Assembly (NCBI RefSeq): GCF_037042905.1
Contig: NC_087249.1
Coordinates: forward strand, 12,087,501-12,151,500
Length of the DNA stretch: 64,000 bases
Reading direction: 5' to 3'
Origin: Lytechinus pictus
Taxonomy: Eukaryota > Echinodermata > Echinoidea > Temnopleuroida > Toxopneustidae
Shown here: piece after piece, positions 1 through 12,175 of the stretch
How positions within the stretch are numbered: position 1 is the first letter of the stretch
Layout of the letters: every line of letters begins with the position of its first letter
The notes under the pieces: model-generated
Told to the model about the DNA's origin: nothing
Database searches by the model: none
Seen by the model: only the letters and a program-made list of their open reading frames with translations
Position numbers and translations under genes: made by a program

Positions 1-110
1 ATAATAATAATGATAATAATAATAATGATGATAATAATAATAAGAAGAAGAAGAAGAGTAAGAAGAAGATGATGAAGAAGAAGAAGAATCAAATCCAGAG
101 ATGTATTGAG
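1..110. repeat. ATA/AAG/ATG low-complexity tract
   Basis: ATA and ATG triplets grade into AAG and ATG triplets and continue off the left edge of the window. This is an ordinary trinucleotide microsatellite with no coding signal. Confidence 0.9.
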
Positions 111-136
111 CCACCAACTTCGGAGGGACCAGACAT

Positions 137-180
137 GGTTCGAGCAAAATTACTCTAAATTCTCGGGCGAGAGAAGCGAG
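137..180 (+). repeat. Dispersed short repeat, copy 1 (CTCGGGCGAGAGAAGCGAG core)
   Basis: A roughly 44-base unit starting GGTTCGAGCAAAATTAC and ending in the core CTCGGGCGAGAGAAGCGAG recurs almost unchanged at 1572-1616. The function is unknown. It probably marks the same end of two copies of one repeat. Confidence 0.7.
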
Positions 181-1173
181 TGAGCAGAAATTGTGACCCC
201 GTTATTAATACGATGAAAATATAAATAAAAAGATGAAAACACGATGATTTTGGCAATGTATTTAGAAAATGATATTAAATTTCACCCGGTTTTGAGGGGC
301 TATGCCCCCACAGCCACCTCTTCCATTTGTACGTCAGTGATAAAACCAGTATTTAATATTTCATGTTCCTCCCCCTAACATGATATTTGTGTTCAATCTC
401 TTGCCTTTTGCATTCCTACTTTTCCCTTTATACAAAGTGGGGCAATCCATATTATTCGTGGTTCTTTCTAGCTAGCACACGAGTGGTTTGATTAATCGTG
501 TTGTCCGTGGGAGCGCTTTTAATGTCACGATCTTGATTTAATCTAAGCTGGCACGCATGAGTTTACTTTCAGAGCCGACCATCTTATTAGTCTACACGTT
601 AATCTCATTCTACTATAATGACATCTACCAATAAACTATGTAAGGACCCTGATTGGATGAATAGAGTCATGTGATGTTATTAAATAGAGCATTTGATATC
701 GGCAAACTCTGAAAGTCTGGGGCTTATATACAAAATAATTTATTTATAGATGGATAAGTTTTTATTTTATACGTTTTACATGTTTCTCTTTAATTATGTT
801 TATATCTTCTTGATTTTGATGTATAGATCTCCGGTTTCATGTTCAGGATTTAACAATTTTTTTTTAAGTTACACCCTTTATAATTATTGCAAATCTGATC
901 TATGCGCTCTCTATATAATTGCGTCTTTCTTTCTTCCCTGATGGGTAATTATTATTTTTTGGTCTTATTGTCAATTTCAAGATATATAGCAACATACTAA
1001 ATTCATGATATATATAGAATGCGACATCTTAAGTTCATCCAATTCGAAACCCATTTCTTTAAGCTTGTTTTTTCTCAACACATTCCGAAAACTTTACTCG
1101 TAGATAGCTTTCGAATTCTTTTTTTCAGCAGGTCCATCGTTACCAACTGAAAGTTTACTTAGTACTTACTTGG
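181..1173. other. Intergenic, no gene seen
   Basis: AT-rich sequence with stops in all frames. Only a spurious hydrophobic 63-codon frame (750-941) is present. I see no tRNA, splice-bounded exon or clear repeat boundary. Confidence 0.6.
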
Positions 1174-1406
1174 ACATGGCCGTACGCAGCGGGGTGGGGG
1201 GCAGTTGCCTCCCCCCATAAATTTTGAAAATTTACATTTTTTTAATGAAAATTTTCACAAAAGTAACCAAAAGTATGCGCCAAATCCTTCAATTTAACTT
1301 GACAAAAATGCCCCAATGACAAGCTTTGTTGCTTCGCCCTCTCACTTTTGAGTTTTTTTTCTCGAAAAAGTTGCCACCGAGCGAAAAATTCTGCGTACGG
1401 CCATGT
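1174..1406. mobile_element. Small DNA transposon (MITE) with 16-bp TIRs and target duplication
   Basis: The element begins acatggccgtacgcag and ends with the exact reverse complement, ctgcgtacggccatgt. It is flanked on both sides by acttgg (1168-1173 and 1407-1412), a 6-bp target duplication. The inside is non-coding and carries a G-rich stretch near the left end. At 233 bp it must be non-autonomous. The superfamily cannot be named from the TIR alone. Confidence 0.8.
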
Positions 1407-1412
1407 ACTTGG

Positions 1413-2142
1413 ATGTTGAGATGTAACACTTACGTATTTCAATCACAATAATGACTTGGTTCTGTTATTTCACTAAATCCAAATGAGTCGTTTATCGATT
1501 AACGATCGTTATTTCGAATGTTCTTTCATCCGAAAACGTTCTGATTTTATTCAATAGTCCGAAAATGAGATTGGTTCAAGCAAAATTACTCTTAAGTCTC
1601 GGGCGAGAGAAGCGAGCATATCAACATTTCACATTTTCAATTATCAACAACTCAATGCAAACAATAATAATAAATGATACAAATTTTCATGGATAAGCAT
1701 GAATAAATATCCTTGCAAAATATGAAAAGTAAACATAATTAAATAACAAAAAAGAAAAAAAAACACTAGAAAGTATTCTTGTAATTGGTTATCAAATAAT
1801 GACGAAAAGAAAAGAAAAGAAAATGAGAGATGTTGATATGAGGGAGCCAAAAGTAAAAGCAAAGCTTGTTGGTTGAAGGCTCCTATGAATATGCAGTGAG
1901 AGTCTCATAAAATATGAATATGACAAGAAAGAGTAGGAGAGTAAATAAAGATTAGTACAGATAAAGTAATAAACTATACTTATTTGTTTCATTTTTTGAC
2001 TAACAAACCTTTGAACTAATGAACCTTCTGACTGTTGGAGATTACAAATACAAGCTTTCAGAATAACGAACCATAACCATTATTTTTTTCTCCTATTAGA
2101 TTCGACTATCAGTCCTTGCAATTTACTGACAGTCCTTGACTA
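1413..2142. other. Intergenic, no gene seen
   Basis: AT-rich sequence containing the second copy of the GGTTCRAGCAAAATTAC...GAAGCGAG repeat at 1572-1616. The short reverse-strand frames at 1644-1992 have A/T-driven composition, no domain and no splice context. Confidence 0.55.
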
Positions 2143-2415
2143 TTGTACACAGTAAAAATGCAGTGTTGAATTGTGTACATATAGGAACACAAATGTCACT
2201 TTACTTTCGTGTTATCTTTTTGTGTTAGCTCGGCACGCATGGGTGTTAGTTCAACAAACAAGGGTGTTATTTCAAGACAATTGCTTGATACTTTAAACAC
2301 TATTTGGTATTATGTTTAAAGTATAAGGTGTAATGTTAACACCAGGGTGTGGTCATCAAGGGACCCCAACTGGTGTTATTTCCAACACTCCAGTTCCCAC
2401 GGTGTAAATGCACAA
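2143..2415. repeat. Degenerate CACTGTAAAAA-type palindromic repeat
   Basis: The left side reads gtacacagtaaaaatgcagtg. The interior is full of GGTGTTA and AACACC words, as in the better copies at 24156-24393 and 32756-32997. The right end is eroded, so its boundary is approximate. Confidence 0.45.
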
Positions 2416-4417
2416 CATTTAATGTAAATACCTTACCGACAACTCTACACCTACTTTATATGAATGACAAAATAAATAGATTAAAAATTTTAACCATACA
2501 CATAAGCTTGAGAAAAAAGGGTCATAGTAACATTTTTTTATCTTGGAAAATGATAATGTCTTTAGTAAGACTCGAACCATGAACCCTATCTGTGATGCAA
2601 GATTTATCCATCCTACAATATGACATAACATGCTATTTGGTGCCGTATCGATGACTCGACATCTACGTTAGATAATACAAACTAATGGGATTAAGTTGAT
2701 TAAATATATTTATGAGACTTGGGCAAGGGATTTTTAATCTATGTTAATTGCGACGACACTCTCTACTCGAATATAAAGTAAGATACGTAATATACCGATT
2801 GATAAGTCTACATCTACCTCAGATGAATACAAAGTAAAGCTAAACAAAACGATATTGTCAAATTTTCGGAGTCTTGATAGATATCTTGATAAGATCTAGA
2901 CCGGTGATCCTGCGATTCAGCTTGGCTGACATTTCTATTAACCCGTTACATACGGTTTAATTGATATGAAGAATTTTAACAACTCCACATCTACGTTAGA
3001 TGACAAGAAAATCAGACAAATGAGGATCCAGTTAGCAATTTAACGTTATGGTCTTGATCAAATTGGTATTTGTTGTGTAAAAAGTTGAGACTGAATCGAG
3101 ACTACCAGCAGAGACGTTTTCCAGATTTACCCGGTCTTGTCTTATTCAAAAAGAAAAAAAGCTTACAGTTTTCACCACTGGCGGGGAAATTTCTTACATA
3201 TTTTGTTGACGACTACATGAGTTTGGAAGCTGCGCCTGACTGACAATTAAAAGAACCAATCTGCCATTTCCGCTTGAACATACACCGTGTTTTTTTTTCT
3301 CAGTCTCTTCGTAAATCAAATTGCTTCGTGTTTTTTTCAATGAATTATAATTATAGTGAAATTCAGAACAGAGGTTAAGCTTTATTTCCGCGGTTTATGA
3401 CGTAATATTTCCTTTAAAAAAAATGAAAATAATCCATATTGTGTTATAACTAACCCCCTTGTGAGTTATATGACGAGCTGGCGGGAAACTAGTCCTTGGA
3501 TAAAGACCGCGTCACGCCATGATAATTATACTGCATAAAAGACTTCTGATACGGTATATGTTATCATACCTTATATAACATGATTATGACATTGGAATAT
3601 CAGATATCAGTACATCTGAGATGTATTTGCCCACAATCAATATGCCATGGTTACAATTATCAGAAAGCAAATATGTAACTATTTCATCATAAATACTATA
3701 TACATGCACATACTTAGTATTCTTTCATATTATTTTTTATAGTAAAAACAGGACAAAAATATGCGAAACTTCACTCTTCAACTAAAAGATTGAAGTCGAT
3801 TGATGGATGTCATGACCCTCTCCCCAAACAAAAATTTATAAAAAAATGTACGGGGCACAAGGTGACGTATATAGAAAAACAAAATCTAAAAAGTCAGGAT
3901 CGAGTGAAAATTCGGGAATTTGTAAAACGAAAATAATATTTCATGCAAAAATATAGTATTCAATACAAAAAATATCATATTTCACATTTCCCTTTCCTTT
4001 TATTTCTTTACCCTTTATGGTCCTTTTATTTCTTGGTCGTGATTTTTTTAGGGGGAGAGGGAGGGAGAGGGGGCAGAGCCTCAATAACCCCCATACGCCT
4101 GCGTTTAACAGTCCCAAACAGGTAAGCTTTTACAGACGGGGAACCCACAAAAAAGTTAGGATTAAAAGTACTTTTTCTCCTCATTCCGTCATCCCAGGGG
4201 CTGGTCCAGTTGGACACAGGGGAGAGAGGCGGTACGGGGATGGGGCGAAACTTTTTGCACCTACTCTGAAAACCTGCATCTTCCCATTACAAATGTAAGC
4301 TACTGCAAATTGAAATTCTCTCTTGAATGTCATTCGTTCGCTCCCGGCCTACTTTTGGTCACATATCAATCTCGTCGCTTGTAATTGATGCTATTAATCT
4401 AAATCATATATTGATCT
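2416..4417. other. Intergenic, no gene seen
   Basis: AT-rich unique-looking sequence. Open frames near 3943-4298 overlap a G-rich stretch on both strands and show no recognisable domain, start context or splice sites. Confidence 0.5.
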
Positions 4418-4694
4418 GGGCCCCGTCATACAAAGAGTTGCGATTGATTCGATCAACCACAACTATGGAAAGCCAGCGCCCTCAATATTATAAAATGAAT
4501 GTGTATTCAAATTATTTTCTAGATATGATGTATATTCATACGTTCATCGTTTTCTTGACAATTCAGAGTGCTTCTTTTTGTTTACAAAGTACCTTGTGCA
4601 AAAATTTTCGAAGAAACAATTATGACATTGATAGATTTCCTTAATTATAGTTGACGTTGATTGAATCAATCGTAACTCTTGTAAGACGGGGCCC
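4418..4694. mobile_element. MITE with about 38-bp TIRs (GGGCCCCGTC... family), copy 1
   Basis: The left end gggccccgtcatacaaagag, continuing with a gattgattcgatcaa stretch, is mirrored at 4655-4694, where the strand reads ttgattgaatcaatcg and ends in acggggccc. The 277-bp interior is non-coding. A second copy that has lost its left TIR lies at 63148-63386 and shares the internal words tggaaagccag and tttctagatatgatgtat. Confidence 0.75.
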
Positions 4695-4959
4695 TGAACT
4701 TACACATGTAAAAATTGAGATCATTCTCAAAGATTGGGATTGAAATAAATCGTTCACTGCTGTTTATTATGAGGGGGTCGCTTTTCACCGAGGCATGATG
4801 CAATCTCAGCGATGAATGTTCATGATATTCGCCGAAGGGAATAAGCAGGGCTAGAGGCCTTTGGTTTATGTTGGCATTAAGTCAGATTTAAAGTGATGGT
4901 GAGGGTTTAGGTTTCGTTGATTTCTGTTTACATTGTCAACCTCGGATGGAAAGATAGAC

Positions 4960-5190
4960 AGAGAGGGTGAGAGAAACAAAAATACAAAACGAAAAAAAAT
5001 CAACAGAAGGACAATCAAGAGAATCAAGAGAGAGAGAGAGAGAGAGGGGGGGGGGGGTAAGAAAGAGAGTAACCTAGAGAGGGAGAGAAGGAGGGGGAGG
5101 GAAAAAGTGAGAAAAGGGAGAGGGTGTGACGAGAGAAGGAGACAAGCGATATCAAAGAAGAAAAAAAAGATGAAAAAGACATATATGTAT
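4960..5190. repeat. Homopurine (GA/G-rich) low-complexity tract
   Basis: Nearly pure purine sequence with a GA dinucleotide run followed by a run of about 12 G near 5046-5057. It lies just upstream of the decayed LINE. The apparent K/R/E-rich reading frame is a by-product of composition. Confidence 0.8.
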
Positions 5191-5344
5191 TAAATGTTTT
5201 TTATGGTCTGTTCTGATGAAAGTTTTTTTGTTTTTTTTATAAGAGTTAAGAACCTGAATGATCATGTAACATGCAGCCTTGACCAAAAAGACAAGTCGAA
5301 ACCAACAAGTTGTTTCTGTCCTGTTCACCATAATATTCATGCTA

Positions 5345-8300
5345 AAAGTTGTTTAACATGTATGTCGAGGAATTAAGCCTTGTTGATGTTTGGAGAAGAG
5401 ACCACAGTCGAGATAAGGTTTTCACACGGCACCAGAAAAGTCCATTAGTTTCCTCTAGATTGGTTTATATTTTTGTGTCCAGTGATTTGTTGACTTGTGT
5501 GAAAGATTATAATATTGTAACTGGTATATGCTCAGCCCACTGTATGGTTAATTTAAATCTTGTAATAGATGAAATTCCGAGAGGCAAGGGTTATTGGAAG
5601 TTAAATACATCATATTTGAAACATGACAGTGATTTCTGTACCATGATTAAAGATAAAATTAAGGAATTTAAAGAATTGCATGCTGATTCAGATTGTAATC
5701 CACACACTATTTGGGATGCTTTCAAATGTACCATTGTGGGTTTCTGTATTGAATACTGCAGCAGAAAACAAAAAGAAAAGATTAAGAACTAATCCAAATT
5801 ACTGAAAAGTATTTCTTCCTTAAAAGAAAAAAATTGGTGTCTGTACTGATAAGGATGAATTGCAGAAACTGTATGGAGTCTTAGAAGCAGGGGAAACCGA
5901 GTTAAACAAGCTTCTGGATATGGAAACAGCTAGTTCTATAGTTAGATCAATGATTAAATGAGCAGAGTATGGGAAGAGGAGCTCTAAGTACCCTTGTTAT
6001 TTGGAAAAGCTATGAAAAAAAGAATATTCGTCAATTGAAAACTGATAGTGGTTCAATTGTGGTCAATCCTAAAAAAGTTTTACATGAAATTTATACTTTT
6101 TATAAGAATTTGTATTCTTCAGAAATTTCTCAGAATGATATGGAATCTGATAATGATTTTTTTGCACCCTTAGATATTCCTTTGTTAGGGGAAAAGTCAG
6201 TTTTAAATTTGAACAAACCTATAGCCAAAAACGAAATATTGTATGCACTAAAGACAATGGGTAAGGATAAAAGTCCGGGATTGGATGGTCTTCCCTGTGA
6301 GTTTTATTTAACTTTTTTCAATGACATAATAGATTTATTGCTAGATTCTTATAATTATTCGTTTCAAATAGGGTTGTTGTCAAATTCGCAGAGTTGCGGG
6401 ATAATAACACTTCTTCCGAAATAGGATAAAGATCCTATGCTGGTGAAGAATTATCGCCCCATTTCATTGTTGAATGTAGACTATAAACTGCTTGCTAAAG
6501 TCATGAGTAGTCGTTTGAAACCATGTTTGGACACTTTGATACGCGTAGACCAGCATGGGTTTATGAAGGGGCGATTTATATAGATTTATATTGATGTGAT
6601 TGAATATACAGATGTAAACAATGATCCCGGCTCAATTGTGTTATTAGATTTTGAAAAGGCTTTTGACAGGATAGCACATAAGTACTTATGTAAAGTTTTG
6701 GAATATGTTAATTTTGGGAATAATTTCTTAAAATGGATAAATACATTTTATAACAGTAGAAATAGCCGGATATTAAATAATAGTTTTATTTCAGACCCTG
6801 TTTTTATAGACAGAGGCATATTTCAGGGCTGTCCAATTTCTCCCCTTTTATTTTTGTTAGCAATTGAGATTTTGGCAATTTCTATCAGATCCAACCCTCT
6901 TATTTAAGGAATTCCTGTTGGACCTTTAGAAAAGAAAATAAGTCTTCTTGCAGACGATACAATATGCTTTTTGAATGGAGAATCAGACTCCTTTAAACAT
7001 TTGTTTGACACTTTAGCCCTTTTTGCAAAGTTTTCTGGCTGTCGAATCAATTTAAATAAATCGGAAGCTGTGCATATTGGTATAATGAAAGGTAGTGATT
7101 TCATCCCAATAACTGCTCAAGGATTGACCTGGGGAAAGAACACATTCAAAGCATTAGGAGTAGTTTTTTCTCTAAATACAAAAGCTCTTCATGAATTGAA
7201 TTATGTCCCCAGATTGGGCATTATTGAGCAAATTTTGAACTGTTGGAAACACAGAAGTTTATCTCTTTTGGGCAAGATTGCAGTTGTTAAGTCTTTGTTA
7301 CTTCCCCAGTTGTCGTATTTGTTTAGTGTTCTGAATATCAATCTGCACTTTTTAAAAGACTTAATAGCATGTTGTTTAAGTTCATTTGGAGCAATGGAAA
7401 CGACAGAGTCAAGAGGCATTTTTTGTGCAATGACTATGAGGAAGGGGGGTTGAGAATGATTAATCCTCTTAATGTATTGGGTTACTAGACTTTTGGATGA
7501 CAATTATAAGAGTGCTTGGAAAGTAATAGAGCTGAATATTTTATATGATTTTTGTGAAGACAATTTAGCCCTTTTTAGGGCAGATGCCCCAGACATTGTT
7601 CTGTCTAAGTAAAAAAATTGTCAACTGATAGAATCTATCAAAGCTTGGTATCTGTATAGGCAAAATATGCTTAATGAATTTGGTTACAGTCAATATCATT
7701 TACAAGAATTTATTTGGTGGAACAGGAATGTGAGGTTAAAGCACAGGTCTTATGTTTATTATCCAATATGGTATGCGAAAGGTATTTATTCTATTTCACA
7801 ATTATATGATGGTGTTGGTAATGCAAAATTATTTGAAGATTTGGTTATCGAATTGACATTCCTATTAGGGACCGTAGAAAATATGATTCTCTCATTAACG
7901 GAATCTATCTTAGCTGGTTTGATGATGCTATGCACACAGATGAAGATATTTTAGGAAGATTGTTAATAATTTATTAATTCAAAAGAAAAAACCTAAACAT
8001 GCGTATGATATGCTACAAAAAAGGTATTGTACTTCCAATACTAAGAGGGAGAGTAAGTGGGAGGAGCTTCTTGGGCACCAGCCTAAAGAGATAGACTGGT
8101 CCATAATACACAGGGATAACTTTAGATGTACAATAGAGACTCAACTGAGAAGTTTTTATTTTAAGATTTTTCACAATGCTATTGGAGTCAATGCTGTTTT
8201 GTTCAAGATAAGGAAACGAGATTCCCCCAATTGTTATTTTTGCTCAGAAGAACCTGAAACATTGGATCATTTATTTTGCAACTGTAATAAAGTAGTCCCT

Positions 8301-8913
8301 CTTTGGGAAAATTTGATAGATAAAATATATACTAATTCTGACATCTCCCGGGAATTAGTATTCTCAAAATTCAATTATTTGTTTGGTGTACATACGGAAA
8401 GTAAACATGACTCTTGTATTAATGTTCTATTTTTGTATTTGAAATTTTACATTTACTCATGTAAATTTCAGGAGAAAGAACTGAGGTTTGAGGTTTTTAT
8501 CTCAATGGTTAAATCAAAACTAAATGTAGAATATAAGATAGCTCAAAAAAAGAATAAGTTGAGTGCTCATTTCAAGAAATGGAGCATACAGTTTTAAGGA
8601 AATTTATTCTGGTTCAATTATTTTACTTATTTTGTTATGCAGTAATGAGGGTCCTCTTTTTAAACATAGGAAAGTATGAAGAAAGTTAAACTTTATGCAA
8701 GCTTTTAACATTGGAAAGACGTGCGTGTGTGTGTGTGTGTATGTGTGAGTGGTATGGTGTGAGGATGGATGTTTGTGGCTGAATATTAAGTTCATTTGAG
8801 ATAATTTAGCTTGTTAATGTCAATGTGTTTAAATTGTCTTGAACTTATTGTCAGCCTATATAATTGTTTGTAACTGTTATTTTAGGAAAACCAATAAAAA
8901 CAGAAAAAAAAGT
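5345..8913 (+). pseudogene. 5'-truncated, decayed non-LTR retrotransposon (L1/Tx1-like LINE)
   Basis: Translated pieces in shifting frames give a LINE ORF2 in order. The end of an APE endonuclease is near 5349-5570 (SLVDVWRRDHSRDKVFTR, then a damaged SRLVYIF and SAH). Reverse transcriptase lies at 5970-7450, with the NYRPISLLN box, motif A LDFEKAFD (about 6647), motif B GIFQGCPISPLLF and the catalytic LLADDT (about 6948). A C-terminal CYFC...H...C knuckle of zf-RVT type is near 8229-8283. Stops (for example 6422 and 6580) and frameshifts separate the pieces, and the upstream endonuclease and ORF1 are missing. The 3' end has aataaa at 8894 and a short A run. It is an immobile relic. The L1/Tx1 assignment rests on motif style, not a tree. 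Confidence 0.9.
8721..8749. repeat. GT dinucleotide microsatellite
   Basis: Short, slightly interrupted GT run in the 3' untranslated part of the LINE relic. Confidence 0.85.
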
Positions 8914-9480
8914 TGTTAATTGGAATCAATAGATAAAAATCCAAAGCACACACACAAAAACCCAAATTAATATTGATATTTCGTCATTTACATGTTTCTG
9001 TACATCGTTATCTGTTCGCAAATGAGGCAGCTAATACTGTCACAAGCTCACAATTTTTTGATAAATATATTATATATACTATCAATTAATTCAATAAAAA
9101 GTCAACGTTACGTTGGGTGAACTTGATATCTAATGATAAATATTTTTATTCATTATCAAATGAAATTTAAAAAATAAAATTGAACAATTTCATGATGAAA
9201 TTACGTACCTAGTTCTTCTCTTTCATTCAGTCTATCTCTTATGGAGCGACAGCAATCGATTTATAAAGTTGACTGAAGTCACTCTTACAATCACCCACGT
9301 GTCAGATGACCTTGGTATTAGTGTTGCCAAGCAGAAAGAACAAATTTATTTTATAGTATACGCTAAGGAACAATTCCCGATCCACCTGCCTACATGCATG
9401 GGTCAATCATGTCACCAGGAAACGGCGGCCTTTGCGAATCTTATCAACATCCCCACTTTGGAAATTGAAGGGGTGATAGG
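8914..9480. other. Intergenic, no gene seen
   Basis: AT-rich, with several imperfect A runs. The 71-codon frame ending at 9484 has no recognisable domain and runs into the GAT repeat. Confidence 0.5.
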
Positions 9481-10151
9481 ATGATGACGATGATGATGAT
9501 GATGTTGATGATGGTGGTGATGATGATGATGATGGTGACGATGATGTTGTTGATGATGATGATGATGTTGGTGTTGATGATGATGATGATGTTGATATTG
9601 ATGATGCTAATGTTGATGATGATGATGGTAGTGGTGGTGATGATGATGATGATGCGAATAAAGGTGATGATGATGATAATGTTGATGATGATGAGGATGA
9701 TGTTGATGATAATGAGGATGATGATGGTGATGATGATGATGATGATAATGATGATGATGATGCTAGTAAAGGTGATGATGATGATAATGTTGATGATGAT
9801 GAGGATGATGATGTTGATGATAATGAGGATGATGATGTTGTTGTTGATGATGATGATAATGATAATAATGAGGATGATGATGTGGTTGTTGATAATGATG
9901 ATGATGTTGATGATGCTAATGTTGATGATGATGATGGTGGTGGTGATGATGATGATGCTAATAAAGGTGGTGATGATGATAATGTTGATGATGATGAGGA
10001 CGATGATGTTGTTGTTGTTGATGATGATGATGATGTTGATGATGATGATGTTAATGTTAATGATGATGATAATGATGATGATGTTGTTGTTGATAATGAT
10101 GATGAGGATGATAATGATAATAATGTGAATGATGGTGTTGATGATGATGAA
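9481..10151. repeat. Long imperfect GAT trinucleotide array
   Basis: About 670 bp of ATG/GAT triplets with GTT, GGT, AAT and GCT variants. A longer unit recurs inside it (near 9664, 9771 and 9966: aaaggtgatgatgatgataa or close variants). The triplet period leaves every frame open on both strands, producing poly-Met, poly-Asp, poly-Ser and poly-Ile frames, none of which is supported as a protein. Confidence 0.92.
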
Positions 10152-10400
10152 TGGGCATAACATTGATGTTTTAACAAATTCAATTTATGATGGAGCTCCC
10201 CTTTGAAAAATAGTAATACAAAAGTAAACGATGAATCTTCTATGTTAGCAGATATTTGTGTTATAGATCTTATTACCTTAATATCATCAGGGAATTAAAA
10301 TATCATATCCCTAATCAGCCCGTAATCTACATCATCCAAGCGGATAAGGAAAGCATAGTTAAGCATGAATGAGTTAAGCTGATTCCGTTATGTTTATGTT

Positions 10401-10510
10401 ACGGTCACATCAACGAAACTGACCTCAAACCGATCGATGTTATATCATTGGTCATGTTGGTAACAACGTAATAGCTTTGATCGGTCTGAGTCGGTTTCAC
10501 TGTTATGACT
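10401..10510. mobile_element. Short MITE of the CACANCAACGAAACYGA family, copy 1
   Basis: Starts acggtcacatcaacgaaact and ends gagtcggtttcactgttatg, an imperfect inverted repeat around a core containing accgatcgatg and aacaacgtaatagctttgat. Related copies sit at 16708-16845, 17228-17335, 17347-17450, 30432-30543 and 36205-36312. Confidence 0.65.
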
Positions 10511-10652
10511 TTGAGCATACAGTTAAAGTACTATGAATATAAAAATATGAGCAAATGTCGATTGCAATTAGACATTGGTAAAACATGTTGAGGGGGGGGG
10601 GGGTTGGAAGTCAATCATTAATTGTCGAAGAGTCAGCCGAAAAGGTAACCTA

Positions 10653-11230
10653 TTAAAGGACAAGTCCACCTCAGAAAATTGTTGATTTAAGTGAATAGAG
10701 AAAAATCAGACAAGCGTAATACTGAGGATTTCATCAAAATCGGATGTAAAATAAGAAAGTTATGACATTTTAAAGTTTTGCTTATTTTTAACAAAATAGT
10801 TATATGCACAATTTAGCCACATGCAAAAGAGAGAATCGATGATGACCATCACTCACTTCTTTCTTTTGTTTTTTATTGTTTGAATTATACAATATTTCAA
10901 TGAACCATAAATGTTAAACAATGGTAATTATACATTTTCAGGGAGAAATACAACTTTGTTTCACAGGACAATGAAGAGAAAATTAGAATATTTCATATTT
11001 CACATAAATGAATACAAAAGAAATAGTGAGTGAGTGATGTCATCAGTTCCCTCATTTGCATACCGACCGGGATGTGAATAATAACTATTTTGTGAAATGA
11101 AGCAAAGCTTAAAATTTTCATAACTTTCTTATTTTACATCCGATTTTGATGACATTTTCAGTGTTATGCTTGTGGGATTTTTCTGTTTTTATTCAAATCA
11201 AATTTTTGTTGGGGTAGACTTGTCCTTTAA
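10653..11230. mobile_element. Palindromic MITE, TTAAAGGACAAGTCC type
   Basis: The left arm begins ttaaaggacaagtccacc and the right arm ends gacttgtcctttaa. The arms stay complementary for about 180 bp, including aaatcggatgtaaaataaga on the left and tcttattttacatccgattt on the right. The loop is AT-rich and non-coding. Ends reading TTAA-AGG...CCT-TTAA suit insertion at TTAA, the piggyBac target, but that superfamily is inference. An internally deleted relative is at 26153-26335. Confidence 0.8.
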
Positions 11231-11515
11231 TGGAAAACAGAACTAGGGAAAGATTTTAATTTTGAACGGAGATGGAACATTCCTCAGTCCCCATTTGCGA
11301 ATTCAGTGAGCAGTAGATAAATCAAGAATTGGCCATAGGTACGTTTTCTGTGCCAAATCCACTGGAAATGTGAAATATCTCTTAAATTAATGATAGGAGG
11401 GGAGCAGTAACGATGAACGGGACAACGGCGCTAACGATAATTTCGTTGGCGATGTTGTTGACAATACTGCAACTACTGTAACTATTGCTACTGCTGCTAC
11501 TGCTGCACTACTACT
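11231..11515. other. Intergenic, no gene seen
   Basis: Unique-looking non-coding sequence ending in mixed CTA/CTG triplets that grade into the next microsatellite. Confidence 0.5.
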
Positions 11516-11665
11516 TCTACTAATAATAATAATGGAGATAATAATGATGATGATGATGATGATGATGCTTATGATGATGATAATAATAATGATAATAATA
11601 ATGATAATGATTATAACAATAATAATGATAATAATAATGATACTATCACTACTCTAATAATAATG
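11516..11665. repeat. AAT/GAT trinucleotide microsatellite
   Basis: Interrupted AAT and GAT triplets over about 150 bp. Confidence 0.85.
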
Positions 11666-12085
11666 ATAAGGATGACGATTAAGGGAGATCAAATGTATCA
11701 TGAGAGTCCTTATTTTTTTCACTTTCGCATGAATAGAGACGACCTTCACAGAATTCGTGCATGACTCCGTGATTAATCAATCTCACGGGTACATTTATGA
11801 GCTATCCATGCAAACTGTTTCAACATTAATGGCGGAATACCTAAAATAAGGTATACTTTCAGTTACACAATGGTGAACGCCGTGCGTTGTATCAACAAAT
11901 ATTTTCAAAATGTGAAATTCCCAAACCCTTATGGGTGATATACCCAATATTACCCTCCTGTAATTTCTAATTTCATGGAGGACCTTAGTGAGAATGACAG
12001 ACAGACAGACAAGGAGGGGAGAGAAATTTTCTGTAAACTTTTTGTAAGGAAACTTTCTGTGTCATAATCGTTTCCTATTCCTTCT
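11666..12085. other. Intergenic, no gene seen
   Basis: No open frame, RNA gene or repeat boundary recognised. A short ACAG run (acagacagacagacaagg) lies near 11998. Confidence 0.5.
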
Positions 12086-12087
12086 CC

Positions 12088-12118
<31 letters not shown>

Positions 12119-12175
12119 CCACCACCATCATCATCATCATCACCACCACCATCATCATCATCATCATCATCTTCA
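12086..12175. repeat. CAC/CAT trinucleotide microsatellite
   Basis: Alternating blocks of CAC and CAT triplets, a compound microsatellite. Confidence 0.9.

Noticed and set aside
9407-10183. Long open frames on both strands (poly-Ser, poly-Ile, poly-Met, poly-Asp)
   Set aside because: They exist only because the GAT triplet repeat contains no stop in most frames. No unique sequence or start context supports a protein.
12086-12175. CRISPR-like array
   Set aside because: The regular spacing is simple CAC/CAT triplets with no spacers, and the sequence is eukaryotic.
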